From Endocalyx cinctus (lineage: Eukaryota; Ascomycota; Sordariomycetes; Amphisphaeriales; Apiosporaceae): a stretch of 64,000 nucleotides of DNA. The position numbers were made by a program, and so were the translations under genes. Position 1 is the stretch's first letter. Each line of letters begins with the position of its first letter. The stretch spans positions 903,345 through 967,344 of the forward strand of contig BCKC01000008.1 in NCBI GenBank assembly GCA_001600455.1. The letters run 5' to 3'. The notes below the pieces were generated by a model that saw only the letters and a program-made list of their open reading frames with translations, made no database searches and was not told the origin of the DNA. Shown here in pieces: positions 35,027 to 46,699 of this stretch.

Positions 35027-38000
35027 TGTGGAAGCATATCACGGCGCGTTTTGTGCCTACGATTATACATAAACAAACTCGAACCCTCTTGTGACAATAT
35101 TCAATCATTTCCTTTGTAACTGCGGGAACGAACAACCTCAGGAGAAATCATGATACCACGTCCCGAAAAGAAAAGACAAAAAAAAAGCAAAAAGACAGTT
35201 TATAGACAAAGTCAGGTGGGTATTGGGGTAGGGCGAAAAGCATGATACTGCGCATGCGTGCATTTTCTTTTTTTTCTTCAAGATCATGGCATTACATGGT
35301 TAGGGGAGGTCGGCGGCGTGTGTACGATGAACAGAAGGCTGCGATTTAATGATGCATGGTGTTAAAAGGGAAGGGGATATCTAATAACAGAGCGGGCGCG
35401 TGTGTAAAGGTGACTGGCCATGAGTGGACGGCAACCGGATAGCTCAGCTCGAAAGCTTATGCTCGACGTTACCCGTCCACGATTTTCCAGGTCCGATGCA
35501 TTAAATGGAGTTTTATCTTTATTAACGGTTACTTTGGCAAAAGGATCAATCATACTGCCGATCGAGATAAATAATGTTGCCGTCGAAATACGGCGGTTTT
35601 TCTTTTGCCTCTCGACTTATTACGGTAGCTATCAAAAAGTACAAAAAGTGGACTATTCCAGGATCTCTGGCCTGACGCGAAGAGCATAGAACAGAGAAAG
35701 GGAGAGAAGACAGAAAGAGAACGAGAAAAGCCAGGAAATAACATATATTTTAGGTAAAACCGGGAGTCCAACGCGTCAAAGAAAGAGGAAACACTTAAAC
35801 TTGATTTTGCCCTGGACGGCCCGACCTAGCAGATAGTATAAAAAAAATTACAAAGGTACCGTTGAACCGACCGAGGATCTCTCCTTTGGTCGGACAACTA
35901 CACATTTTCTTCTTAAATCTCGATTTTGATCGATTGCTTCTCTTGTTTGTTACAATCTTTTTCTTGTTAAAATCCTTTCCTAATATCGGATCCAATGTGC
36001 AAATTAACTTGTGTTTGTTAGCTGATGAACGTATGTTTTGTCACCAGTTAGTATTTACACTCTGGGAAACGAATCTCGATGCTTCATAGACGCGGTTCGA
36101 TGCTGACGGTCGTTGGAGATGTTTGGTCATCTAAACTATTCCATTCTAAGTAACCTATTTTATCTATCTATCTACCTATTCATTCATTCATCCACCCATC
36201 CATCCATCTATCATTCTTACCCAATCTATTCATGGAAATTTTACCTATATTAAGTTAGGCAATTAATGAGTTCCATTCTTTGGGAAGAAGAAATGGGGTT
36301 CGGCCTGTGAGTCATAATTGTTTTTTTCCCTTTCTTTGTCTTATTTGGCGTCGGGTGATCTAATCCAATCAATTGGCGACCCTCACCCCCCCCCCATCTC
36401 CAAAAGATCACTAATGAATTAATCTAAAAAATCACTTTAGGTAGCAATAGGCAACGAACATGATAGATCCTACAAGTGTTGTAGCAATCAATGTAGATCC
36501 TTTCAACGAATCAGGTGTGTTAAATCTCTCCTATTTTTTCTATAATTAGATACGTAGGTAAGGTATCTGTTACTCAGCGTTTTCAACTTGAAAACGTTCA
36601 CGTTGTTGCGTATTCAGAGAGAATGACTAGCTTCAAACTGTGCTGGCATAACGATGGGTAAAATAAAGTATATCCTATTCGCTTTGCAAACTACTAATGA
36701 GCAGCATCTTCTTGGCGACATGGTGTCTTGTTTGGGTGCGGAGAGGTAAGACCCAACCAAGTTTCCACGACGGAGTATGTCTGGAGAGAGTAGGCGGTGT
36801 CACCGCTTCACCACAAGACAACACCACGAGATGTTACGTGACGGATCGTGATGCATAACATACTCACTACCAATGTCGCCTTTCGGAATCACCGGGGCGG
36901 TACAAATATCTTCAACGCGGTTCATATACAGCATGATGCCTTTTTTTTTTCTCATGCATCATCACAACCAGTATACATCAAACCGAAACCCATCCCTTCC
37001 CCGCAAGGGGTAGGAGATAGTATTTTAAAGCGTAACCATGGCGATGATAAATAATAATCATCATCAAGTGGACCTGATGGGATTAGCCTCAGAGTCATCG
37101 CGGTAAGGATTAGATCAGGCCTCCGTTGTATTATTCACTCACCTCGATTCGGTTGGACTAGATCAGGAGAGAAGGGGTGTATCAAACACACCCAACCCTT
37201 CACTACAAGGACGAGGGAGATAATTACTATGAAATCCCTTGTCTTTTTTCTTTTACGCCGAATTACTCATACCGCATTTTGGACCTGCCTCTTCGTGCTC
37301 TGTGCATGGAATTAGACTCCATCTCTCTTGGGAGTCGCAAATTATTACCTACGAGTTATTAATCCACCCTTGCTGCTCATCTGTGCATCCCCTAAATCAA
37401 CGCATCATTTGGATCCTAAGGAGAGCACAGATGTAAGCAACGTTCGTAGTTCACAAGCCGTAATTTCTAATATAGATCGTTCTACCTGCTACGATTCCTC
37501 TCCGTCCGCGGAGATAGTAGGGAATATACCTAGGAATTTGGTACCTAGAAGCGATTACAATAGACGAGGGCTACTTCTCTTACATTACCTAAAATTACTT
37601 GCATCTAGTGTAGGCCCTCCCTTGGCGACTTCAAAGAAAAAAAGAAATCCGCTTGAGGATGTAGGGAGCTTACACTCGTCTGCTACCCCTCTTTACTAAT
37701 TAAAGTAGAGGTCACCGTACCGTAGTGTAGTTACTCTTCGTTGTTATTTCCAACTCCCCAACGTTTTCGTCGAGACGAGGACTAAGTATTATGTTGTCTA
37801 GTGTATTTGTACGTACGAGGTTATCCTCGCAGCCTCAAGGCAGATAGATATCATTCTTCACACGAGGAAAGAAACCTTTTAAGTCAGGATTCGAGGACCG
37901 AAAAGAAAAGTTCATATTTCGATAGTAGTCCGAAGTAGTCAATATATACAATACCCCAAGCCATTTCGTTTGAAAAGTAATTAGAATATAAAGCCCTTTA

Positions 38001-38165
38001 GAAAACCCCCTTTCTCTCTCCCACACTTTATTATATCTTCCCCAAAATCTTTCATTCATCATACATAGTAAATATCGACCACTCTTACTTCGAATCAAAA
38101 ACTCATCTCTTTGTAAGTCATTCACGTAGGGATCAAAACAAACACCCTTTTTTTTTTTCTCGCCT
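35027..38165. other. Intergenic DNA between the convergent cyclin and chitinase genes
   Basis: Over 3.1 kb I see no supported gene. Frames at 36848-37699 are unrelated to any family and have random composition. A tetranucleotide repeat lies at 36161-36216. The ends presumably hold the two 3' UTRs. Confidence 0.5.
36161..36216. repeat. Compound tetranucleotide repeat (TATC/CATT/CATC)
   Basis: Blocks of TATC, then CATT, then CATC units make an imperfect microsatellite of about 56 nt in intergenic DNA. Confidence 0.85.
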
Positions 38166-41100
38166 TTACAGCACGAGAGCCAAAGCGACGACTAAGCCGC
38201 CGAGACCGAACGCGCCGCCGATTCTTCCTCTCTCGGCTCCCGCCGTAGCGATCGTCGTAGTCGCAGCCGCGGGCCAGCTCGTCGCCCGGTAAGGAGTAGC
38301 TGAGCCCGTGTCGTAAGCGGCGGCGGTGAGTGAGGATGACGACGGCGATGACATGGTCGCGTTCATCTTGGCCGTCGGGTATACGGGCGCGGCAGCTACC
38401 CCGGTGGGCACGGCGAGCGAGGAGGAGCCGACGTCGGCTACGGCGTAGGCGGGGGTGAACGAGGAGGACTCGTAACCCGAGCCCGAGCCCGAGCCGCGGT
38501 CGGAACCGGAACCGGAACCGCCGACGGGGTAGCTCTCCATAGACATGATAGCTGACGATGAGGGATACGACGGCAACATGGTAGGCACGCCGGTAGGGTA
38601 CTCCTCTGTCGCGGCGTACACGGTCGTGCCGACGGATACGGTCTCGGTCACGACGGAGCCGACGTAGCAGCCGGGCATGCCGGGCGAGCACTCGGTGACC
38701 GTGACGATCTTGGTGCCGTAGATGGTACTGGTGGTCATTTGGGGGACGGCGGTGGGAGGTGCGTGGGCCTCGGTGCAGACCGAGGTGCTCGTGGGGATCA
38801 TCGACGTCGTCTTGTACCCGACGACGCAGTCCTTCGCGTGGGGGCCGCAGGCGGTGATCACGTACGTCGTGGTGCTGTAGAAGGTGCTGGTGTAGACGTA
38901 CGGGGTCGGGGCCGCTTCGTAGCTGGCCGCGCCGTAGCTCGCTGCCCCGTAGGTGGGCGCGGGCGAGACGCCGGCTGGGTAGGAGGAGGCGACGGGGAGG
39001 GATCCGCTGCTGGATGACGCTGGGTAGGACATGGCCGGGTAGTGCGAATCAGGGGAGGATGAGGCCGTCGGGTAGGATCCGGCCGCGGAGGACGAAGCCG
39101 GGTAAGATGAAGCCGGGTAAGTCGAAGACATAGAAGAAGAAGAGCTCGAACTCTCGGTGTCGTCATCGTCGGTGCAGGAATCATCATCATCACCGTCGTC
39201 GTACGAAGGATAAGAGGACGTAGAGCTGACCGGCGCGCTGGAAGAAGTGGACGATACGCCGGGATAGCTGGAGCTGGCGCTGGAGCTGGTCACCGCGGCG
39301 CTGCTCGAGGAGCCGGAAACGGAGGGCATGGAGGAGCTCGAGTTAACGTCGCTGCTGCTGCTGCTCTCAACCGAAGAAGAAGAACTCGTCACGGCGGCCG
39401 CGGAGGAAGAGGATGAGCTTGAGGGTGTCTCCGAGGCGGATGAGGAAGAGTCGGAGGTAACTGCCGCTGAAGAGGAAGACGAATCGGAGGTGGCTACTGC
39501 TGAAGACGAGGAAGATGAATCAGAAGTAACCGCAGCCGAAGAGGAAGAGGACGACGAATCGGAAGTAGCGACTGCCGAAGAGGATGACGAGTCCGAGGTA
39601 GCTACTGCTGAAGAGGAAGAAGATGATGAATCGGAGGTGATTGCAGCCGAAGACGAGGAAGATGAATCTGAGGTAGCCGCTGCGGAAGAGGAAGATGAAT
39701 CCGAGGTAGCTGCCGCAGAGGACGATGAATCAGACGTAATCACTGGCGAAGAAGAAGACGACGAATCAGAGGTAACTGCAGCCGAAGAGGAAGACGATGA
39801 TGAATCAGACGTAATCGCTGCGGAAGACGAGGAAGAAGTTGACGACGCAGAAGAAGAATCCGAAGTGGAGCTCACGTCGGAAGAGGAGGATGACGAGGAA
39901 TCCGCAGTTGCCGAGGCCGACGAGCTAGTGGAAACCACGTCCGAGGTCGAAGACGAAGAGCTGCTGCTGGAGGTAGAGCTAGCTATGTCACTCGAGGAGC
40001 TGCTGCTAGATGAGGTATCGGGCCTTTTTCGTCCGAAAGTCAGCAAAAATGTTTATACTCGAGTCTTTTGAAATAAAGGGGCATCGAGATTAAAGAGGGG
40101 ACAGAGATTAGGGGGGAAAAAAGAATTAATTACTTACACGCAAATATCACCGCTGCATCCACCGCAACGAAGTGCCGGGTAGACGGCCTCGTAGTAATTC
40201 TTCTCGCTAGTCGAATCGGTATTCATGTACGCGTAGTTCGCATCCCACAGCATGACACCGCCGAAATTGGAGTCGGTCTTGTACTTGCAGACGAGGTCCC
40301 TCGCCGCATCGGGGCTGATGTAACCGCTGGAGGCGGCGCTCGTGCTGGCGGGTAGACCGATAAAGATCTCGGTGTCCTTGTTGTACATGGTCTTGGTCTG
40401 GAGGAAGGTGACCCAGTCGTCGTAGTTGAAACCTGAACCGGTCGCGTCGCAGGCGGGGTTGTTGTAGAACTGGACCCAGATCTTGTCGAACTTGGCTTCC
40501 TCCAGCATCGTCTTCATTTGCGCGTACTCGTCCGAGAGGGGACATTCCGGGGCGGCGGTGATGACCATGTCCTCTTTGCTCTTGGTGATTCGCTCGTGAA
40601 GTTGGTTGACCATCGCTACGTAGGGTTCTTGGTCGTCTGATGTTTAGGGTTGAACGCGTTAGCTTAAAAACTTTGATGTGGATGTAGCGGTATTTAAAAT
40701 AAGAAATACATACCGAATTTCTTCTCTATATCGAAATCGAACCCATCAAGGCAAGTGGGTTCTTCACCGTCGATATCAAAAGGTCTCGGTCCGGTATAGT
40801 CATCAGACTTGGGACCGAAGGCGTCGAACATGAAGTTAGCGAAGTCGGTACCCTTGTCGGTGGTCGAAATGGCGTAGTTGTTCGAGTCGGAGTACTCTCC
40901 ACCGATGGACAGGAGAATCTTCTTGCCGAGCTGCTGGCATTTCTTGATATCGTCCCTTATGTAGGAGCATCCGCTCAGCAGCTTAGACTGCTTGCCATCC
41001 TTGATGTACACATCGGAAGCACAATGGGCGGCGAAGTTAGTTCCGGGGTAGTCGGTACCGCCGCCGTTCTCTGGCGAGTTGTTCACAAAGGCAAGGGTGA

Positions 41101-41339
41101 CGTAGTCGATGGAATCGGATTCACAATATTGCCCCAGAGTGTCACCAAAACCAGATTGACCCTGTTGAAGTCGAGGTATGTAAGTATGTCTATTGCCACC
41201 TTCATCTTCAAGCCGAGCTTCTACGTACCCAGTAAGTGTTCATCTTGAAGTCGGGCGTGTACACGACCGGGATGTAGATGGCAGATGCCGAGGCGGCGGC
41301 GAGCGCGGTTATGAATAGGTAGCGGGTGTTAGAATGCAT
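38166..41339 (-). CDS. GPI-anchored class III chitinase, GH18, with Ser-rich stalk (971 aa)
   Basis: GH18 chitinases hydrolyse beta-1,4-N-acetylglucosamine chains by substrate-assisted catalysis; cell-wall-bound members like this one (compare Aspergillus ChiA) act in wall remodelling at growth sites. The four exons are 41339-41229, 41161-40714, 40636-40138 and 40023-38166. Residues 1-20 are a signal peptide ending ASASA. The catalytic motif is DGFDFDIE at 176-183, with Glu183 the proton donor. Other GH18 blocks are LLSIGGEYSD, VQFYNNPACDA and GVMLWDANY. From about residue 354 the chain becomes a stalk of Ser runs alternating with AAVTSD-like spacers for about 250 residues. A Cys-containing segment follows (YVITACGPHAKDCVVGY, VTECSPGMPGCYVGS), then more Ser/Gly-rich sequence. 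The C terminus is a hydrophobic GPI signal (GGLVVALALVL). The repeat coding gives a long acidic antisense ORF at 39328-40071, which is an artefact. Confidence 0.93.
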
Positions 41340-42956
41340 CTTGACAGAATATTATTTATTATCGTTATTATCGTTAAGGTATTATAATAATAAAGAGTGA
41401 TCGTAATGTGGCCGAGGCCGGAAAAAGAGACGATGACGCTGTTGATGGATCAACGAAGGGACGCAAACAATATGTTCGCAACGACTGGCTTCCAAAGTCG
41501 TTCTTGTCGTGCCGGATAACTCCTGGAAGGTAAAAAGAGAGATGGGAGATGTAGAGAGGGAAGGAAAAGAAGGAAAGGATGAGAATTCGAGGAGATATAA
41601 ATGGTTCTCCGGAATACCACCAAAAGAACGGCCCCGTCTGCACGTCATCTTGTTAAGCGATATTGATGAGGCATACTAAGACGAAATCAGAGGAATATGA
41701 TCACTCCTGGAAACTATACGCGAGCCGGCCCAAGCCACATGGGCAAATGGGGATGAATTCCTCATGAACCACGGCGGAGAAGATAGTTTCTCCTGACTAA
41801 CAGTACGACTAGTCCCGTACCTGCGTATAGTAGAATAGAGAGTCAGCCCCAGCTGAAAATTAATAGCGAAAGAGTGGATACCAGGCTCGGGAGGACAAGA
41901 AACGATGTATCGCCGGTCCTAAGCATGTATGTCTTCCTTCGCGCGAGCAAGCTGCTATATTCCTTACCCCTGATTTTGGAAAGTTGATAAGTGACTAGCA
42001 TCGTAACCGACAGAGAGGTACACTAGAGAGATAGTCAACACCAATCACAACCCGAAGATGTGTATAATAGTGTAAGAACCCTTAAAAGTAGGGGGGGCGG
42101 GACTTCGAATCTAGACCCGATCAAGGGTGTTCGTCTCCGTATACACAGTAGACTATTGGAATTCAGTGTGGAGGGTTCTGATGGTCTAGCCGTTGAGCTG
42201 TGGGTCCGTTTGTCCATTTCCACGTTGTGTACATGTAGTGTAAATAATTTAAATAATGCGGCTCACGAGCATCTGAGGTTGTTTAATGGGGATATAAGAA
42301 AAGAAGGAAAAGATCATCGCGTATCCTTAACGACATGCAGTACATATCATAAACTAGTCATAGCATAACGTTTTTCCCAAGCATGATCCAGTTACATCTA
42401 CTCATCATGTTCGCTAAACATTTTCCTCGTCTATCTATACTACCTATCTATGATTACGGTGATAGTAGCAACAATGATGATAAATAGGATCTTGGCAGGA
42501 GATAGGAGGTCTGAGATGGGTGGCGGTAGCGAATCCGAGACGTGCATGTTTAAAATTACAATGGCTGAGGCCTTGTCAATAGGGGAACTCGTGATAAAAT
42601 AAGTACATTCTGGACCAGAATGGCGGGAAGAAGAGAGGATGGATAGACGAATGACATTTTTCTTGGCATGAAAAAAAAAGCAATTTTTGGATTAGTTTTA
42701 CTCCCTTTAACAGCGTTAAAGGCCGAAAGCTGAGATGCTATTAACGTAGACTTGTTTAGTACGCACACCATCATGAATCGCTATTAAAATGAGATAAGAT
42801 CTCTAGTTTGCTTACCTCCGAGCTTCGTCATGGTATCTTATTAGACAGACAGACCCTGAGTGTCAGATAATTTATAATTGCTAAATTCTATCTATACTCC
42901 CATATTTACTATTCAGTCATACAGATTTATCCAACAAAAATTATATACCGTCGAAA
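41340..42956. other. Intergenic DNA between the chitinase and pirin genes
   Basis: This 1.6 kb lies upstream of the chitinase start and downstream of the pirin stop. No coding frame is convincing. I looked specifically for MAT alpha-box or HMG-box sequence, given the nearby APN2 gene, and saw none. The GGACTTCGAATCTAGACC near 42098 superficially resembles a tRNA T arm, but no cloverleaf surrounds it. Confidence 0.5.
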
Positions 42957-44003
42957 TCAAGCCGTATCTAAAACTACCACCTCGGCCTCTGCTTCTCCAA
43001 CGCTCTCGAACGAAAGTTTATCACCCGCGTTTACGTTATCGATGAATGCGCCATCACCCTCGTTGATGATCATATCCTCACGGCCGTCTAACCGGAGCTT
43101 GGCCTTGCCCTTCTTGGTCATAGGTAAGTGGATATAAACTTTTCTCTTCGTGCTCTCCGTCACCTTGGCCCCGATATTCCACTCGAATTTCCCCCGAGGC
43201 GCGATGAGCCCGGCGGCCATCACGAAATCCGCGTGGATGGGTATCGTCCCCTCTATCATGGGCTCGGCGTCGACTTCCTGCTGGTGCGTTGCCTCGGGCC
43301 CGCCCTTGAGGGGGCTCAGGATGGGCACGAAGCCCTTCCTTTTGTCCTCGTCGTCGAAATGACGGGTGTGGTACCTCGGGGTGAGGCCCTTCTTCCAAGG
43401 GATCGCCCAGATCTGAAGGAAGTGGACCGTGTCCTTGTCGTGCTCGTTAAATTCCGAGTGGGCGATACCGGTTCCTCCGGTGGTGAACTGTACGTCGCCT
43501 CGGTGCATGCGGTAGAACTTGTCAGATAGGCCCCCTTCCGCACCTTTTCGCAGCATGCTATCGCGATGGGTAAGTTCTCCCGATAATATGTAGGAGAAGA
43601 TTTCAAAGTCCCGGTGAGGATGAGTGGGGAATCCCGTATGAGCCTTGACCCGGTCCTCGTTCAGCACCCGCAACGCACCGAAGTGGGTGTATCGAGGATC
43701 GAACCAGTCGGCAAAGGAAAAGCTGTGGTACGTGTTTAACCATCCATGATCGGAATGCCCTCGGGTTGCCGAACGATGTGGCACGATCTTGGCGTGTAAA
43801 AGAGTCTTAGACATGACGTTTTTGACTGAATTCATCAACTGTTGCTCGTCGTTGACGGGATGATTAGAGTCTGATCCTGGGGATGTGATTCCTTCTGTTT
43901 CGAACTCGGATTTATAAAAATTCAGAAATGGGACAGAGTAATGGTAAATGAGTATGGAAACAAAGATAGCAAAAATAGAAAGTGATAGAGAAACACACTT
44001 CAT
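42957..44003 (-). CDS. Pirin-family protein with a hydrophobic N-terminal extension (348 aa)
   Basis: Pirins are cupin-fold, iron-binding proteins; members act as nuclear transcription cofactors or as quercetinases. The single-exon frame contains a full pirin from about residue 64 (MSKTLLHAKIVPHRSATRGH). The metal ligands are recognisable as His128 and His130 (THPHRDFE) and His182 and Glu184 (IAHSEFN), matching human His56, His58, His101 and Glu103 with a small insertion between the pairs. The C-terminal cupin half is complete. Unusually, the frame continues upstream for 63 codons and starts with a strongly hydrophobic segment (residues 4-22), like a signal anchor. The usual fungal pirin would begin at Met64, so the extension may be real, alternative, or merely leader sequence. 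The gene lies downstream of APN2 on the same strand, 523 bp away. Confidence 0.88.
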   Translation of the reverse strand: MKCVSLSLSIFAIFVSILIYHYSVPFLNFYKSEFETEGITSPGSDSNHPVNDEQQLMNSVKNVMSKTLLHAKIVPHRSATRGHSDHGWLNTYHSFSFADWFDPRYTHFGALRVLNEDRVKAHTGFPTHPHRDFEIFSYILSGELTHRDSMLRKGAEGGLSDKFYRMHRGDVQFTTGGTGIAHSEFNEHDKDTVHFLQIWAIPWKKGLTPRYHTRHFDDEDKRKGFVPILSPLKGGPEATHQQEVDAEPMIEGTIPIHADFVMAAGLIAPRGKFEWNIGAKVTESTKRKVYIHLPMTKKGKAKLRLDGREDMIINEGDGAFIDNVNAGDKLSFESVGEAEAEVVVLDTA

Positions 44004-44525
44004 ATATACACGGTATACCTTGAAATTTTCTTCGACTACAAGTTTCTAGAAGTATCTTAAGAGTTTATCCTGTAAGAAGTGAGATGGGCATGTGATGGAT
44101 TATTGAAGATGATTAAGAAGAAAATCTTAGGAGAAAGGAGAGAAGAAGAAAGGATTACTTATCTTGGATGGATATTCTTGAGAATATTTTTTTTTTTTCC
44201 CACTTCATCTTTAGATTATGTATTATTAGGTGATGCTGAATGATGCTGATAGATCTGGGTAGATCTTAGCTTGTCCCACCTCTACCACCTTTAGTCATCA
44301 TGCAAGTGATGACTAAAAGTGGATCATCCATTTCATCTTTACCTCAATTGACTTTAGTTATTTCATCTCTATGGCGACATGACGTAATCAGACAATCGGA
44401 CAATCAAGGTAACGTAAGAGGCAGAGAGGTAGGCATTTGGAATAGAAATTATATGGTTGGCCAGTCGAAAAGTGAGTTGTTACTTGAATTGTGCCAGAAG
44501 CTACTTTACTAGGTAATTGTTTATT
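44004..44525. other. Intergenic region between APN2 3' end and pirin
   Basis: Short AT-rich spacer with a T run at about 44188-44198. It should contain the APN2 3' UTR and the pirin promoter. Nothing coding is seen. Confidence 0.5.
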
Positions 44526-46699
44526 TCAACCAGCCTGTGCTCCACTCCAGTCGCTGCTCCAAATAAACGTACCACAACGCCATTGCGTCCCCTTCTCCTT
44601 TTCTCCCGATGGTCCCAAAGGTCGTGGGCAAATAAAGAATGACCTTCCTAAGTAACGTGTTAGAAATAAAGAATAATTAATACCTGGAGGATGATCAGGC
44701 GGAAGAGTAAATCAAAATTACTTACCACAGTTAACTCCGGGTTTCTTAGTTACTAAGCTGATACAATTCTCTCCATGTTCGCATTTGGGCACCACTCGTT
44801 TGCCCAGTAATTTTGACCAAGATTCCTTAGATTGTATTGGATCAAATACCGATTCTGCGCTATCGAGAATTGATTCTGTTTTGCTAGAGTCCATTTTCTC
44901 ACTGCCCAATGCTGTAGCTGACTTGTCGTGATATGTCGGAACCTCTGTGGCCCCGTCAAGCTTGTTGACCGATTCTTGGCTGCTTTCCACCTCGGATTTC
45001 TTAGCTGAATTCGGAGTTGGCTTGGGTTTGAAGAAGCCCATCAGGCTGCTTTGTCCTTTGGATGATGGTTCCTTAGCCACTGTCATCTTTGTCTTCTTCT
45101 GGAGTCTGCTATTCGTGTCCACGGTCGTCGAAGCTGTGCGTTTAGAACCGCCAGAAGATGATATAACGGATGATGGTGTGGAGGAAATCGACTCTGATTG
45201 CGACGCCGGCATTTCTTGCGTATCGTTGTTCGAAGATGAGACTGTAGCCCCTATATCTGCGCTACCGTCAACTTGCGCATCGGTCGTCGAAAACGCCGGC
45301 TTCGGCTTTGAAGGTGCCGGCTTCTTCGCAAACATATCCTTGATACTCCGACGACGATCAAACTCAGGTATTAGTTTAGCAGACATCGGCAAAAGGTCCT
45401 TATTCGTCCAACTCCTCAGCTGTTTACCGTCCTGGAAAACCCCTGGGGGGTTCATAATATCTCTAATGTGAACGTCTTTATCGTCAATCCGTACAACGTC
45501 GCTCATGACCGCATAGACAGGACAGTGGTCGGAGCCCATTAAGCCTTCCTGAATGTTTGAGTCGACAAACCAGCCTTTCATATTGTCGCTGCAAAGCACG
45601 TAGTCGATACGACTGCCAAAATTTCCAGGGCGCGAGTTCTTTTTCGTATCCCAGCACGTGAACATACCTTCGCGGTCTGGGTGGAAGAGACGTCCAAGGT
45701 CCCACAGTACCGGCTTTTCTCTATTTTCGTCGCGAGGCTCTCGAACAGTCCCCTCGAAGAGAAGCTGGTTAAATAGCCTACGCGACGGGGCGGAAAAGAA
45801 ATCTTCAACCGACATGCCTTCCTTCTTTAAGCGCTCGATAAGATTAGCCGTATCCATAGAGGCCCGGATAACGTTCAGATCCCCTGTCAAGACAACCCGT
45901 TTACCCATAGCAACGAGGTTACGTATCCGAATGTCTAGCGCATCTAAATATCCATGCCGAAAATCATCTCGAGTCTCGTCTCGATTTGCCGGACTATAGG
46001 TTCCGATTAAGACAAAGGCCGGGAACTCCAGTATGACACAACGTCCTTCCGAGTCTAGAACAGTCTCGTCAACAACACCCGAAAGCTGTCCTGGTCTCGG
46101 ATAGCCTCCTATCTGCTGATCCTCAGGTAATTCTCTGAACTTGGTGGTAGAGTTGGGCGGGCAAAGAACTCCGGTGATACCTTCTTCAGCTCGGATGGGC
46201 ATACAGACAGAATTTCGCGTGTAAATCACGACACCAGAGTATCCTGTCTTGCGCGTCAACTACAGTATCTAAACGAGATAGTGGATATTCATACCTTTCT
46301 TATGCTTAGGGAGGCTGAAGTACACGTCCCATCCAGGTACTAACACCATATCGTCTTGAAGATCTTTTCGTTGGATCTTAGTTTCTTGCATGACGACTAT
46401 ATCAGCTTCAAGGATGTCGAACATGGCCTATGAAGTGAATTGTTAGAAAATAACTATTGGAGACTGATGAAGGGCGATGATTTTTACCTCGAATGTTCGT
46501 TTTCCTCTCCATGGTTGGTAACTGAATGGATTGCTGTTATAAATTTAGTAGATGAAACATCAATGACCGCTATTGTGGAAACGTACCGAATGCCGTTGAC
46601 TATCGGATGGTGACTTGTTAGCTTAAGTCGTCTAAGTCTATAGATGATGGGAATATACAGATAGAACTGACCATTCCACGAAGTTATTCGAACACTCAT
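44526..46699 (-). CDS. APN2: AP endonuclease 2, exonuclease III type, with GRF zinc finger (619 aa)
   Basis: Apn2 cleaves DNA 5' to abasic sites and removes 3' blocks in base-excision repair; it is the Exo III-type AP endonuclease of fungi. There are six exons: 46699-46672, 46599-46587, 46533-46488, 46427-46295, 46243-44726 and 44647-44526. Exon 2 is only 13 nt. The spliced N terminus reads MSVRITSWNVNGIRNPFSYQ, the family signature. Catalytic blocks are MQETKIQ (metal-binding Glu), VVLTGDLNV, SRIDYVLCSD and GSDHCPV. A Ser-rich linker follows, containing SLMGFFKPK, a PCNA-interaction-like sequence. The last exon completes the GRF zinc finger (CEHGE, then CGRSFFICPRPLG and WRCGTFIW). It is divergent from COX13, an arrangement conserved next to the mating-type locus in many ascomycetes. 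Confidence 0.96.
46587..46599 (-). other. APN2: 13-nt micro-exon of APN2
   Basis: Between a CTAAC-containing intron ending ATAG and a GTACGT donor lies a 13-nt exon encoding, with flanking bases, V-N-G-I-R. It is required to make WNVNGIRNPF, the conserved Exo III start. Confidence 0.88.

Noticed and set aside
36848..37699. Overlapping plus-strand ORFs between cyclin and chitinase
   Set aside because: Random-looking sequence with no family resemblance and no consistent splice model.
39328..40071. 247-codon acidic ORF on the plus strand
   Set aside because: It is the exact antisense of the chitinase Ser-rich repeat; its Glu/Asp/Ser/Val composition follows from complementing Ser and Ala/Thr codons.
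42098..42115. TTCGAATC sequence resembling a tRNA T arm
   Set aside because: No acceptor stem, D arm or anticodon arm can be folded around it.
42000..42956. Possible MAT gene remnant beside APN2
   Set aside because: No alpha-box or HMG-box motif could be read in any frame.
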